64,000 bases of DNA, from the NCBI RefSeq assembly GCF_030345795.1, contig NZ_JAUALB010000001.1, positions 124,001-188,000 on the forward strand, written 5' to 3'. Position numbers and translations under genes: made by a program. Below are positions 27,273-36,110 of the stretch, piece by piece. Every line of letters starts with the position of its first letter. The first letter of the stretch is position 1. This DNA is from Micromonospora sp. WMMA1363 (GTDB lineage: Bacteria > Actinomycetota > Actinomycetes > Mycobacteriales > Micromonosporaceae). Under the pieces are notes generated by a model. That model did no database searches. It saw nothing but the letters and a program-made list of their open reading frames with translations, and was not told the origin of the DNA.

Positions 27273-28649
27273 ATGAGTCAGCGTGTGCTCGTCCTCGGCG
27301 GCGGCATCGCCGGCACGGCCGCCGCGATCGCACTCGGCCGGCGCGGCCACCCGGTGACGGTGGTGGAACGCGACCTGCCGCCGACCGACCCCACCCAGGA
27401 CCCGTTCCTGCACTGGTCGCGGCGGGGCGTGCCGCAGTTCCGGCTGCCACACGGCTTCTCCGCCCGGGCCCGCAACCTGCTGCTGCGGCACGCCCCGGAC
27501 GTGCTCGCCCGGCTGCGGGCCACCGGCGTCGAGGAGATGAACCTGTTCAAGCGGCTCGTCCCGGAGGACCAGTGGGTGCCCGCCGACGACACGTTCACCA
27601 ACGTGTGGGCGCGGCGGGCCGTCTTCGAGCTGGCGCTGCGGCTCGCCGCGGAGGAGGAGCCGGGCGTCGAGTTCCGCTGCCCGGCGGTGGTCAACGGCCT
27701 GCGCTTCGACCGGTCGTCCGCCGTTCCCCGGGTCGTCTCGGTCCGGCTCGCGGACGGCGACCGGCTCACCGCCGACGTGGTGCTGGACTGCCTGGGTCAG
27801 CGCTCCCCGGTGCCCCGCTGGCTGGCCGGCGAGGGAATCCGGGTGCCCACCGAGGCGCAGGACTGCGAGACCGTCTACTACAGCCGCTACTTCCGCTTCA
27901 CCGACACCTGCCAGCTGCCCCGGACGTCGGTGGCCACGCTGCGCGGCGAGTTCGCCGACGGCTGGTTCATCGGCTTCCCCGGCGACCACGACACGTACGC
28001 CTTCTCCTTCGAGTGCCACCCGGACAACCGCGACGCCCGCGCGCTGCGGCACACCTCGACCTGGGCGGCGGTGGCACGCGGCATCCCGATGCTGGCGCCG
28101 TGGGTCGACCCGGCCAACGGCACCGCGCTGGAAGGCGTCCAGGTGATGGCGGGCAACCGCAGCCTGCGCCGGCGGTACGTGGTCGACGGTCAGCCCGTCG
28201 TCCTCGGTCTGCTCCCGGTGGGTGACTCGCTCTGCGCGTCCAACCCCGCGTACGGCTGGGGCTCGGCGATGGCCCTGACGTACGCGTTCGCCGCCGCCGA
28301 GGCGGTGGCCGTCGGCGGCGGCGACCCGGCGGCGACGGCCCTGGCCTACGACGCGGCGGTCGCCCGGGAGGCCGACGCGGTCTACCGGGAGTCGTCGGCG
28401 ATGGACCGGGCCCGCATCTACCGGATCACCGGCAAGCCGGTGCCGGCGGAGGACCGGGCGGAGATGGATCGCCAGGACCTGATCGCACAGGCTCTTTCCG
28501 GCGGGGTGCTGCACGACCTCGAACTGGGCCGGGCGTTCAACCGGCGGGTCAACCTGGTCGGCCCGGCGGAGACGGTCCTGGACGGCGCCGACCTGGTCCG
28601 CCACGCCGAACGCCTCCGGGCAAACCTCACCGCCACCACCGGCCGCTGA
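27273..28649 (+). CDS. FAD-dependent oxidoreductase/monooxygenase
   Basis: This 458-residue flavoprotein has the dinucleotide motif VLVLGGGIAGTAAAIALGRRG at the N-terminus and ends its FAD domain with LLPVGDSLCASNPAYGWGSAMAL near residue 320. It lacks the halogenase WxWxIP motif. The family includes hydroxylases and epoxidases acting on large hydrophobic substrates. ATG at 27273 is preceded by GGGAGG and follows the nitroreductase gene by 28 bp, so asnB, the nitroreductase gene and this gene form an operon. A hairpin (28689-28725) ends it. Confidence 0.85.
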   Translation: MSQRVLVLGGGIAGTAAAIALGRRGHPVTVVERDLPPTDPTQDPFLHWSRRGVPQFRLPHGFSARARNLLLRHAPDVLARLRATGVEEMNLFKRLVPEDQWVPADDTFTNVWARRAVFELALRLAAEEEPGVEFRCPAVVNGLRFDRSSAVPRVVSVRLADGDRLTADVVLDCLGQRSPVPRWLAGEGIRVPTEAQDCETVYYSRYFRFTDTCQLPRTSVATLRGEFADGWFIGFPGDHDTYAFSFECHPDNRDARALRHTSTWAAVARGIPMLAPWVDPANGTALEGVQVMAGNRSLRRRYVVDGQPVVLGLLPVGDSLCASNPAYGWGSAMALTYAFAAAEAVAVGGGDPAATALAYDAAVAREADAVYRESSAMDRARIYRITGKPVPAEDRAEMDRQDLIAQALSGGVLHDLELGRAFNRRVNLVGPAETVLDGADLVRHAERLRANLTATTGR

Positions 28650-28688
28650 GGAACCACTACCACCGGTCGCGGAGTGCGCAGCGTCCAA

Positions 28689-28725
28689 GCGGCCCTCGGC
28701 ACCGAGGGATGGTGCCGGGGGCCGC
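28689..28725. terminator. Bidirectional hairpin terminator
   Basis: A 15-bp stem (28689-28703 with 28711-28725, one mismatch) and 7-nt loop lie between the convergent FAD oxidoreductase and SDR genes. It would serve both transcripts. Confidence 0.7.
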
Positions 28726-28772
28726 TGCGGGCTCAGGCGCCGTGGGGTCGGGTAGGGGTGCCGTGGGTCGGT

Positions 28773-29555
28773 TCAGTTGGGTCGCTGGTAGCGCGAGGGG
28801 GGCGCCATGCCGGCGTCGATCGGCAGGTCCACCCCGGTGACGCTGCGGATCCGGCCGGAGGCGAACAGCACCACCAGCGCGGCGATCTCCTCCGGCTCGA
28901 TCATTTCGCCGGTGGCCAGGCCGGCCATCTTCGGCACCATCGCCAGGAACTCCTCCGGCGTCATCCCGGCCTTCTCCGCGATGTGCCGGTTGGTCCACAG
29001 CCGGGTCCTCACCGGACCGGGGGAGATGGTGTTCACCCGTACGCCCCGCGGGGCGAACTCCGCCGACAGCGCCCTGCCGATGTTGGCCACGGCGGCCTTG
29101 GCGGCCGAGTAGTGCGCGAGGCGAGGGTCGGCCAACGTGCCGTTCATCGAGCCGATGTTGACGATCGTGCCCCCGCGCTCGACCAGGCTGGGCAGTGCGG
29201 CCCGGGTCGCCCGGACCATCGTGAAGACGTTCAGGTCGAGGGTCTGCCGCCAGACGTCGTCGGTGATGTCCAGGAAGCCGGGGGCGAGGGTGACGCCGCC
29301 GCCGACGTTGTTGACCAGGACGTCGATGCCACCGAACTCGGTGCGCGCCCGCTGCACCAGCAGCGCCGGTCCCTCCTCGGTGACCAGGTCGACGGTGAGG
29401 GTGTGCGGGGTGGCCTCCTTCAGCTCGGGGCTGACGGTCCGTGCGCCGCCGTACACGTCGGCACCCGCGGCGGTGAGCGCCCGCACCACGGCGAGCCCGA
29501 TGCCGGCGCCGGCCCCGGTGACCACCGCTTTCTTGCCGGACAGGTCGATTTGCAT
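28773..29555 (-). CDS. Short-chain dehydrogenase/reductase (SDR)
   Basis: This 260-residue classical SDR has VTGAGAGIGLAVVRAL at the N-terminus, NNVGGG (usual NNAG position), the Tyr-Lys pair in YSAAKAAVANI and VRVNTISPGPVRT. ATG at 29553-29555 follows AGGAG. It is the last gene of a minus-strand run with another SDR, the P450 and the TenA-like gene, 120 bp downstream of its neighbour. It is likely an NAD(P)H-dependent ketoreductase or dehydrogenase acting on the polyketide. Confidence 0.87.
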   Translation of the reverse strand: MQIDLSGKKAVVTGAGAGIGLAVVRALTAAGADVYGGARTVSPELKEATPHTLTVDLVTEEGPALLVQRARTEFGGIDVLVNNVGGGVTLAPGFLDITDDVWRQTLDLNVFTMVRATRAALPSLVERGGTIVNIGSMNGTLADPRLAHYSAAKAAVANIGRALSAEFAPRGVRVNTISPGPVRTRLWTNRHIAEKAGMTPEEFLAMVPKMAGLATGEMIEPEEIAALVVLFASGRIRSVTGVDLPIDAGMAPPSRYQRPN

Positions 29556-29675
29556 GCTCGGTCTCCTGTTGGTCGAAGGGCCCGCCTCATCGAGGAGTCC
29601 CAAGTGATGATCGAAGGCCCGGTGCGGCCGAGGGTCGCGTGATTCGGGGGCTTGTGGTCGACGGCCGCTCGCGGG

Positions 29676-30356
29676 CTACCGCGGGAGGTGTCGTTCGGTG
29701 AGGAACTGCCCGGTCGGCCCGCCGGCCGGCAGGGAGGCCACGTCGGCGATGAACCGCGCCGGTACCTCCGGCGGGGTCGTCGTCCGCGGCATCATCCGGG
29801 TCCGGACCCGCCCGGGGTTGACCGCGTTGACCAGCACCCCGGTCCCGGCGGTCTGCCCGGCCACCAGGGTGGTGAGCCCGTTCAGGGCGCTCTTGGACAA
29901 CGAGTAGCCGGGCGCGCCGGCGAACAGGGCGCCGCCGAACTCGGCCGTGGTCCCGCTGGAGACCACGACCACCCGACCCCAGCCCCGCCGGATCATTCCC
30001 GGCACGAACGCCTGGAGCACCCGCCACGTCCCCAGCAGGTTGACCCGCAGCGTCTCCTCGACCAGGTCGAGGGGGGTGGTGAGCGGGCCGGTGCCGCCGT
30101 CGAGCAGCACCCCGGCGTTGCAGACCAGGACGTCGACCGGCCCCACGTCGGCGGCGGCCGTGCCGACGCTGCCCGGGTCGGTCACGTCGAGCTGCCGGGC
30201 GCGTACGTCGGGCCCCAGGTCCGCCGCCGTGTCGCTGGCCGCCGCCGGGTCGCGGGCGGTCACCGTGAGCGCCATCCCGCGGGCCCGCAACTCGGCGGCG
30301 ACCGCCCGGCCGATTCCCCGGTTGGCGCCGGTGACCAACGCGTGGCGGCGGTTCAC
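29676..30356 (-). CDS. SDR family oxidoreductase, coupled to the P450
   Basis: This 226-residue SDR has VTGANRGIGRAVAAELRARG near the start, CNAGVL near residue 83, and YSLSKSALNGLT with the catalytic Tyr-x3-Lys near residue 152. Its GTG start at 30354-30356 overlaps the P450 stop in a GTGA arrangement, so the two are translationally coupled. That suggests sequential work, such as P450 hydroxylation followed by alcohol oxidation, or reduction of a P450 product. Confidence 0.87.
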   Translation of the reverse strand: MNRRHALVTGANRGIGRAVAAELRARGMALTVTARDPAAASDTAADLGPDVRARQLDVTDPGSVGTAAADVGPVDVLVCNAGVLLDGGTGPLTTPLDLVEETLRVNLLGTWRVLQAFVPGMIRRGWGRVVVVSSGTTAEFGGALFAGAPGYSLSKSALNGLTTLVAGQTAGTGVLVNAVNPGRVRTRMMPRTTTPPEVPARFIADVASLPAGGPTGQFLTERHLPR

Positions 30357-31555
30357 CAGGTCACCGGAACCTCGCTGAAGCCCTCCATGAAGCCGCCGAG
30401 GGCGCGGGGGAGCCTGGCGGCCGGTACGGCCAACCGGATGTCCGGGAACCGGCGCAGCAGCGTCTCCGTGGCGACCTGAAGCTCCATCCGGGCCAGCGCG
30501 GCGCCGACACAGTAGTGGATGCCCGCGCCGAAGGTCATGTGGTGGTTCTCCGGGCGGCGGATGTCCAACGTGAACGGATCGGTGAAGACCTGCTCGTCCA
30601 TGTTGGCCGACTCCTCGGAGAGCAGCACGCTGGAGCCCTTCTTCAAGACCGTGCCGTCGGCGAGCTCGATGTCCTCCAGCGCGTACCGCAGGGTGCCGAT
30701 CGAGGAGCCCATGATCTGGGTACGCAGCAGTTCCTCCACCGCCGACGGCACCGCCGACCAGTCGGCCTGGATCTCCTTGACCAGGTCCTGCCGGTGCAGC
30801 AGCACGGCGGTGCCGGTGCCGATCTGGCTGGCCGTGGTGACGTAGCCGGCGATCAGCAGACTGCGCGTCCAGTGGTGCAGCTCGTACTCGGACAGCCGGT
30901 TGTCGTCCTCGTCGCGGACCTTGATCAGGCTGGTGATCAGATCGTCCTCGCCGGGGTTGGCCCGCTTGTACTCGATCAGCTCGACCAGGTACCGCCACAG
31001 CTCGCCGCGGCACCGCTCCACCTCGTCGGGCGGCAGTTTGGTGACCGACAGGAAACCGTCGACCAGCGACCGGAACCGGTCGCGGTCCTCCGGCGGGATG
31101 CCGAGCAGCTTGCAGATCACCAGGATCGGCAGCGGGAAGGCGAGCGCCTCGTTCAGGTCGACCGGCTTCTCTCCGGTGGCCATCGCGTCCAGCAGTTCGT
31201 CGGTGACCTGCTGGGCGTACGGGCGGAGCAGCTCGATCCGGCGGGCGGTGAACGCCCGGGTGACCAGCCCCCGCATCCGGGTGTGGTGCGGCGGGTCGCC
31301 GTCTATCTTCGGGTCGACGAACAACTCGTTGTCGGCGGCGATGCGCGCCACGTCCGGGCGGGCGACGTTCTTGCTCAGCCGCGGGTCGGCGAAGAGGCTG
31401 CGGACGTCGGCGTAGCGGGTCACCATCACGGCGGTGTCGCCGCTGGGCAGGCGGACCTCGACGAGGGCCTGTTCCCGCAGGCCGCGCAGTGCCTCCGGCA
31501 TCTCCATCGGGGGGGTCCACGGGAAGGGGTAGGGGATCGGGGCCTGGGCAGTCAT
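30353..31555 (-). CDS. Cytochrome P450
   Basis: This 400-residue bacterial class I P450 carries the heme motif FGAGIHYCVGAALAR near residue 350, the ExxR motif, and an I-helix segment LLIAGYVTTASQIG with the oxygen-activating Thr pair. PHHTRMRGLVTRAFT is the conserved C-helix segment. The ATG at 31553-31555 overlaps the TenA-like stop as ATGA. Electron supply may come from the lone ferredoxin at 7050. In aromatic polyketide clusters P450s hydroxylate, form ether or methylenedioxy bridges, or couple rings; the role here is not fixed by sequence. Confidence 0.93.
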   Translation of the reverse strand: MTAQAPIPYPFPWTPPMEMPEALRGLREQALVEVRLPSGDTAVMVTRYADVRSLFADPRLSKNVARPDVARIAADNELFVDPKIDGDPPHHTRMRGLVTRAFTARRIELLRPYAQQVTDELLDAMATGEKPVDLNEALAFPLPILVICKLLGIPPEDRDRFRSLVDGFLSVTKLPPDEVERCRGELWRYLVELIEYKRANPGEDDLITSLIKVRDEDDNRLSEYELHHWTRSLLIAGYVTTASQIGTGTAVLLHRQDLVKEIQADWSAVPSAVEELLRTQIMGSSIGTLRYALEDIELADGTVLKKGSSVLLSEESANMDEQVFTDPFTLDIRRPENHHMTFGAGIHYCVGAALARMELQVATETLLRRFPDIRLAVPAARLPRALGGFMEGFSEVPVTW

Positions 31556-32271
31556 CTCGCGGTGCCCTCTCTCGTCGACTCTCCGAACGGCAGCCGCCGG
31601 TCCCCGTCGCCGGAGAGGGACGCGGTGCAGGACTCGGCGAATGCCCATTCGTAACGGATGCTGATGGAGAACTGCTCGATGAGCGTGGCCCGCCGCCGGG
31701 CCGTGCCGTCCTTGCCGACGTCGTCGGCCATGTCCAGGAACGCGGCCACCGCGTACCGGTAGGACTCCCCCGGGTGGTAGGCCTCGACCCAGGGCCGGTA
31801 GCGGGAGTCGGGCGCGGTGTCGCGGAGCAGCCGGTCGGAGACCTCGGCGTTGAACCACACCATCGGCAGCAGGGCGCCCACCCCGGCGGGGAAGGACGCC
31901 GCGGTGGCGGCGGTGAGGAACGCGGTGTGCGCCTCGGTGACCGGGTCGATCGGCGGGTCGCCGAGGGGTTCCGGCAGGCCGGTCGCCGCGGCCAGGCCGG
32001 CGCTGTTGGCGCGCAGCCGGTCACGCGCCTCCAGCGTGCCGGCCACCGACCGGCCGAGCAGCAGGGTGTGTGTGTCGTCGTGGGCCGCCGCCGCGCAGCG
32101 GGCCAGCGCCCGCGCGTACGTCGGAAGCAGGTACCCGGTGTCCTGGGCGAGGAAGTGGGCCAGCGCCGCTGGTGGCAGCGAACCGTCCCGGATCCCCGAC
32201 CAGAAGGGGTGGTCCTGCACCGCGCGCAGCACCGGACCCCGGATTTCCCGCAGTTCTTCGTGCAGCGGCAT
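31552..32271 (-). CDS. TenA/PqqC-like protein
   Basis: This 239-residue all-helical protein is of the TenA/THI-4/PqqC superfamily: HPFWSGIRDGSLPPAALAHFLAQDTGYLLP at the N-terminus and YHPGESYRYAVAAFLDMADDV near residue 165 match the conserved helices. TenA hydrolyses thiamine fragments, while relatives act as cofactorless or heme-like oxidases in secondary metabolism. Thiamine genes are absent here and it is translationally coupled to a P450, so a pathway-specific oxidative role is more likely. It is the first gene of the minus operon, with GAGGACG before ATG 32271. Confidence 0.75.
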   Translation of the reverse strand: MPLHEELREIRGPVLRAVQDHPFWSGIRDGSLPPAALAHFLAQDTGYLLPTYARALARCAAAAHDDTHTLLLGRSVAGTLEARDRLRANSAGLAAATGLPEPLGDPPIDPVTEAHTAFLTAATAASFPAGVGALLPMVWFNAEVSDRLLRDTAPDSRYRPWVEAYHPGESYRYAVAAFLDMADDVGKDGTARRRATLIEQFSISIRYEWAFAESCTASLSGDGDRRLPFGESTREGTAR

Positions 32272-32498
32272 CGGCCGTCCTCAGGTCCAGGCGGGCTGGT
32301 CGCGTCGCACGCTATCGGTGTGTGCTTGAACCCGGCTGGAGGGTGGTTGCGTGATCCCGGCCGGAGCTGCCGTCGGCCGCGGCCCGCGCCGGAGCTCATG
32401 GGTCCGGCCGTGGCCGTCCTCCCCAGCCGGCGTCGAGCCCGGCGGCGGAGATTGGCCCCTCCGGCACCGTGCCGGCGAGGACGTCGTGAGGGGTACCC

Positions 32499-33251
32499 AT
32501 GGATCTCGGCCTGACGGGGAAGCGGGTGCTGGTGACCGGGGCGACCCGGGGGATCGGCCGGGCCACCGCGCGGGCCTTCGCCGACGAGGGGGCCCGGGTC
32601 GCCGTCACCTACCACACCTCGGCGGCGGCCGCCGAGCAGGTGGTCGAGGACTTGGGCGGGGAGGACCGCGCGCTCGCGGTGCCGTACGACCTGGCCGACC
32701 CGGCCTCGGCGCGGGCGGCGGTGCGCCGGGTGGAGGAGCGCTGGGGCGGGGTCGACGTGTTGGTGGCCAACGCCCAGACCTGGGTGTGGATCAACCCGGA
32801 GGACCTACCGTCGTACCAGGACCTGCCGCTCCAGGAGTGGCTGGACCGGTTCCGGGAGAACGTGGAGGGCCACCTGTGGACGGTCCGGGAGGTGCTCGGT
32901 GGGATGCGCCGGCGTGGGTGGGGCCGGGTGGTCCTGCTCTCCTCGGTCACCGCCCTGCACGGCAACCCGGGGTCGGAGGTCTACGGGGCCGCGAAGGCGG
33001 CGCTGCACGGCTTCGTCCGCGGGCTGATGTGGACCCGGGACGGGGTGCTGGCCAACGTGGTCGCTCCCGGCGGGACGCTGACCGAGAGCCTGGACGATGT
33101 CGACCCGGAGTTGGTCGCACGGGCCGCCCGGGACACCCCGAGCGGCCGGCTCAGCACCGCGGCGGACGTGGCCCGGCTGGTGGTCTTCCTCGCCTCGGCG
33201 GCGAACGGCAATGTCAACGGGGAGATCGTCCGGACCGCCGGCGGCCGGTGA
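32499..33251 (+). CDS. SDR family ketoreductase-like protein
   Basis: This 250-residue SDR begins MDLGLTGKRVLVTGATRGIG. It has VANAQTWVW in place of the usual NNAG, the Tyr-x3-Lys pair in VYGAAKAALHGFVRG near residue 164, and NVNGEIVRTAGG at the C-terminus. GAGGGG precedes ATG 32499. It is divergent from the TenA-like operon and convergent with the SARP gene, whose stop lies 52 bp away. A reductase step on a polyketide intermediate is inferred. Confidence 0.86.
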   Translation: MDLGLTGKRVLVTGATRGIGRATARAFADEGARVAVTYHTSAAAAEQVVEDLGGEDRALAVPYDLADPASARAAVRRVEERWGGVDVLVANAQTWVWINPEDLPSYQDLPLQEWLDRFRENVEGHLWTVREVLGGMRRRGWGRVVLLSSVTALHGNPGSEVYGAAKAALHGFVRGLMWTRDGVLANVVAPGGTLTESLDDVDPELVARAARDTPSGRLSTAADVARLVVFLASAANGNVNGEIVRTAGGR

Positions 33252-33302
33252 CCGGTAGGTGGTGGAGGTTCGGCCCCGGCGCCGTCCGTGTCCGCGGGGG
33301 GT

Positions 33303-35138
33303 TCAGGCGTTGGAGCCCAGGCGAGGCTCGATGAACTCGTGGTTGAGGCGTTCCCGCGCGTAAAGCCGGGTCAGCCGGTGCAGCTGGTAGCGGACCACGC
33401 CCTGGTCCGCCCGCGCCTCCAACAGGTTGCAGGCGACCAGGCGGCTGAGCTGTGTCTCCACCGCGTCGGCGGCGCCGCCGAGCAGGTTGGCCGCGGTGGC
33501 GGCGGTGAAGTGCGGCGGCGGAAGCAGGCTGAGCAGGCGTAGGGCGCTGCGGTCGTGCGGCTCCAGCCGGTAGTAGGTCTCGTCGTAGTTGGTGCGGACG
33601 TCGAACTCGGCGAATCGCAGCTGGTCCAGCGCGGCCGGCCCGTGCTCGATCAGCGCGGTGATCTTCCGCAGTGGCCACGTGGGCGCGGCGGCGAGCCGGG
33701 CGCCGACGCAGCGCAGCGCCAGCGGCAGGTATCCGCACCGGTCGGCGATCCGTTCGGCCTCCCCGGGCTCGGCGTCCACCCGCGACGCGCCCACCATGGC
33801 GCCCAGTAGCGCCACCGCCTCACCGATGGTCATCACGTCGAGCTTGGTTACCTGGATGCCCGGTAGCACCTGCAACCCCCACCGGCTGGTCACCACGACG
33901 GCGCTCTCCGGCGTCGCCGGCACGAGCGGGGCGATCTGGGAGGCGGTGGCCGCGTCGTCGAGGACCACCAGCAGTCGTCGGCCGTTGGTCCAGGTGCGGT
34001 AGAGGCTGCTGCGTTCCTCCACGGTCGGCGGAATCTGCTGCTCCGGTACGCACAGCGCCCGCAGGAACCCGGCGAGGACGTCCAGCTGGGGGGTCGGGGT
34101 GCGGGACGAGCCACGCAGGTCGGCGAAGAGCTGTCCGTGCGGGTACCGGGCCCGTTCCAGGTGGCCGACGTGCAGCGCCAGGGTCGTCTTGCCCACGCCG
34201 GTCATGCCGCAGATGGATACCGCGGCGGGCGCGGTGCGCTGGTCCTGCCCGGCGGCGAGGACCGCGCGGACCCGCCGCACCACCTCCTCCCGGCCGGTGA
34301 AGTCGGGTACGTCGGGTGGCAGTTGGGCGGGCACCGCCGTCCGGATCGGGGCCCGCTCGGCGGGCGCGGTGGGGCGGGGGGCCGGCCGGCTCTCCCCCGG
34401 CTCGGTGTTGAGCAGGGACCGGTGCAGCCGCTGCACGGCGGGGGACGGTTCCAGCCCCAGCTCGTCGATGAGTAGTTCCCGCAGCCGCCGGTAGACCTCG
34501 AACGCCTCGTACCGTCGGCCCGACCGGTCCAACGCGGTCATCAGGTTGGCGTGGAACCGCTCGTGCAACGGGTAGCTGCGGACCAGTTCCTTGAGTTCGC
34601 TGATCAGTTCCTCGTACCGGCCGAGCTGCATGTCGGCCTCGATGCGCATGCCGAGCACGCGGAGCTTGTTCTCCTCGAGGCGGGTCATGTGGGCGGAGAG
34701 GATCTCGCCGGCGTTGACCCCGAGCAGGGCGGGGGCGCGCCAGAGCGCGAGTGCTTCGGTGAGCAGTTCGCTGGCACGTTGCGCGTCGCCGTGTTCGCGT
34801 TCACGGCGGCCCTGCTGAGCCAACCTCTCGAAGTGGTATACATCAATTTCATTGTCGTTGACGTCGAGCAGGTAGCCGCAGGACTGGGTGTGCAGCCGGG
34901 CCAGGCCGGACGGGTCGAGCACGTCTTTGCGTAGCTTGTAGACGTATGTCTGCAGGGTGGTCATCGCGCTGTCCGGCGGGTTGTCCCCCCACAACTCGTC
35001 GACGAATTCGCTGACCTGCACGACCTGGTTGCGGCGCACCAGAAGAAAAGCCAATACCTGGCGAACCTTCGGTGCGGTCGGGGTGATATCCCGATCCTCG
35101 TGAGTAACGGACAGTGGGCCAAGAATGCGGAACACCAT
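33303..35138 (-). CDS. SARP-family transcriptional activator with NB-ARC domain
   Basis: This 611-residue AfsR/SARP-type pathway activator has an OmpR-like winged-helix DNA-binding domain at residues 1-95 (APKVRQVLAFLLVRRNQVV, TLQTYVYKLRKDV) and a bacterial transcriptional activation domain to about residue 240 (YEELISELKELVRSYPLHE, RRLRELLIDELGLEPSPAV). An NB-ARC NTPase follows, with P-loop GMTGVGKTTL near residue 312 and LLVVLDDAATASQ. The TPR region of full AfsR is missing. ATG 35138 follows GGGGGAG. SARPs activate polyketide clusters by binding heptameric direct repeats near -35 boxes. It probably switches on this cluster, including the divergent ABM gene. Confidence 0.92.
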   Translation of the reverse strand: MVFRILGPLSVTHEDRDITPTAPKVRQVLAFLLVRRNQVVQVSEFVDELWGDNPPDSAMTTLQTYVYKLRKDVLDPSGLARLHTQSCGYLLDVNDNEIDVYHFERLAQQGRREREHGDAQRASELLTEALALWRAPALLGVNAGEILSAHMTRLEENKLRVLGMRIEADMQLGRYEELISELKELVRSYPLHERFHANLMTALDRSGRRYEAFEVYRRLRELLIDELGLEPSPAVQRLHRSLLNTEPGESRPAPRPTAPAERAPIRTAVPAQLPPDVPDFTGREEVVRRVRAVLAAGQDQRTAPAAVSICGMTGVGKTTLALHVGHLERARYPHGQLFADLRGSSRTPTPQLDVLAGFLRALCVPEQQIPPTVEERSSLYRTWTNGRRLLVVLDDAATASQIAPLVPATPESAVVVTSRWGLQVLPGIQVTKLDVMTIGEAVALLGAMVGASRVDAEPGEAERIADRCGYLPLALRCVGARLAAAPTWPLRKITALIEHGPAALDQLRFAEFDVRTNYDETYYRLEPHDRSALRLLSLLPPPHFTAATAANLLGGAADAVETQLSRLVACNLLEARADQGVVRYQLHRLTRLYARERLNHEFIEPRLGSNA

Positions 35139-35694
35139 TCAGCTCCCCCAGAAATGGTGCGCGTTGATCGTTGGTCCGAAAGGCGGGACGCCGAAGCCGT
35201 AATTGTGTTGGTGAGCCGACCCCGGACACCTTGTCCGACCGCTTGGTCGCATGATCGACATGCTCAGTGGCGCAACTGCTACAGACTGTAAGTTGCGGCC
35301 ACTGTACGGTCAAGGTTTCGCGGGTCAACTGTCCGACGTTTCCCGTGAGTAGGTTACGTGCTAATCACGCGTGGTGCGCCGCCGTCGACAAAGTGTCCGC
35401 TCGGCGCCGCTGCGAGACCGGGTAAGTGGCGCATAATCCCTTGTTCCATCGGCACACTGGACAAAAACTATCATCGATGCTGTCCTTTTTGCGTCGCTCG
35501 GCGGAATTGATGTGGACGCCGCCCATTTCCGCCCCGCCCCGAATCCGGTCCGGGTCGAGTACGCCTCGAGGACCGGTGCGCAGCCGTGCCGGCACCAGCC
35601 CGGCTTCAGCCATACCCCAGCGGATCGGGGTGTGCTGTGCCGACGGTCCGGACGGGACCGCTGCCACACGTGGCGCGAGGAAAGGGTGACCCAC
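35139..35694. promoter_or_regulatory. Long regulatory gap between the SARP and ABM genes
   Basis: These 556 bp hold no convincing gene and are less GC-rich than their surroundings, as expected for a promoter region. An interrupted inverted repeat, AGTGGCGCAACT at 35266-35277 and AGTTGCGGCCACT at 35291-35303, is a candidate operator. A GGTCAA motif recurs 15 bp apart near 35308 and 35323. I found no clear pair of SARP heptamers at 11- or 22-bp spacing. Confidence 0.45.
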
Positions 35695-36054
35695 ATGTCC
35701 GACCTGGAGGCACGGCCCGCGTTCGATGGTGCCGCACCGCAGCGATCGGCGCCCCGGGTCCGGGTCCTGGTCTACGCCGCCGCCCCCTCCGACGAGCCCG
35801 ACGCCGTGGCGACCGCGTACCACCGGATCAGCCGCGATCTGGCCGGCACCCCGGGCCTGCTGCGCAACGAACTGCTCCGGGCCGCCGACGACGACCGCGC
35901 GTTCGTCGTGATGAGCGAGTGGACGAGCCTGGCCGCCTTCCGCGCCTGGGAGGTCGGGGCGACCCACCGCGACGCCACCGCCCCGCTGCGCGACTACCAG
36001 CGCGTGCCCGGCCCCCACCCGTTCGGCATCTACGAGGTCACCGCCACGTACTGA
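35695..36054 (+). CDS. ABM-family antibiotic biosynthesis monooxygenase
   Basis: This 119-residue ferredoxin-like-fold protein is of the antibiotic biosynthesis monooxygenase family: RVRVLVYAAAPSDEPDAVATAYHRIS, then LLRNELLRAADDDRAFVVMSEWTSLAAFRAWE. Family members oxidise anthrone-type carbons without cofactor or act as cyclases. ATG 35695 follows GAGGAAAGGG. It is divergent from the SARP gene and ends in a hairpin shared with the convergent FAD monooxygenase gene. Confidence 0.85.
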   Translation: MSDLEARPAFDGAAPQRSAPRVRVLVYAAAPSDEPDAVATAYHRISRDLAGTPGLLRNELLRAADDDRAFVVMSEWTSLAAFRAWEVGATHRDATAPLRDYQRVPGPHPFGIYEVTATY

Positions 36055-36086
36055 TGCGGTGGGTACACGGGATCACCCACCGCATC
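36053..36086. terminator. Bidirectional hairpin terminator
   Basis: The perfect 12-bp stem GATGCGGTGGGT / ACCCACCGCATC (36053-36064, 36075-36086) has a 10-nt loop. It starts on the ABM stop codon and lies before the convergent monooxygenase stop. Confidence 0.75.
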
Positions 36087-36110
36087 GGTCCCACCGGACC
36101 GCGCACGTGG

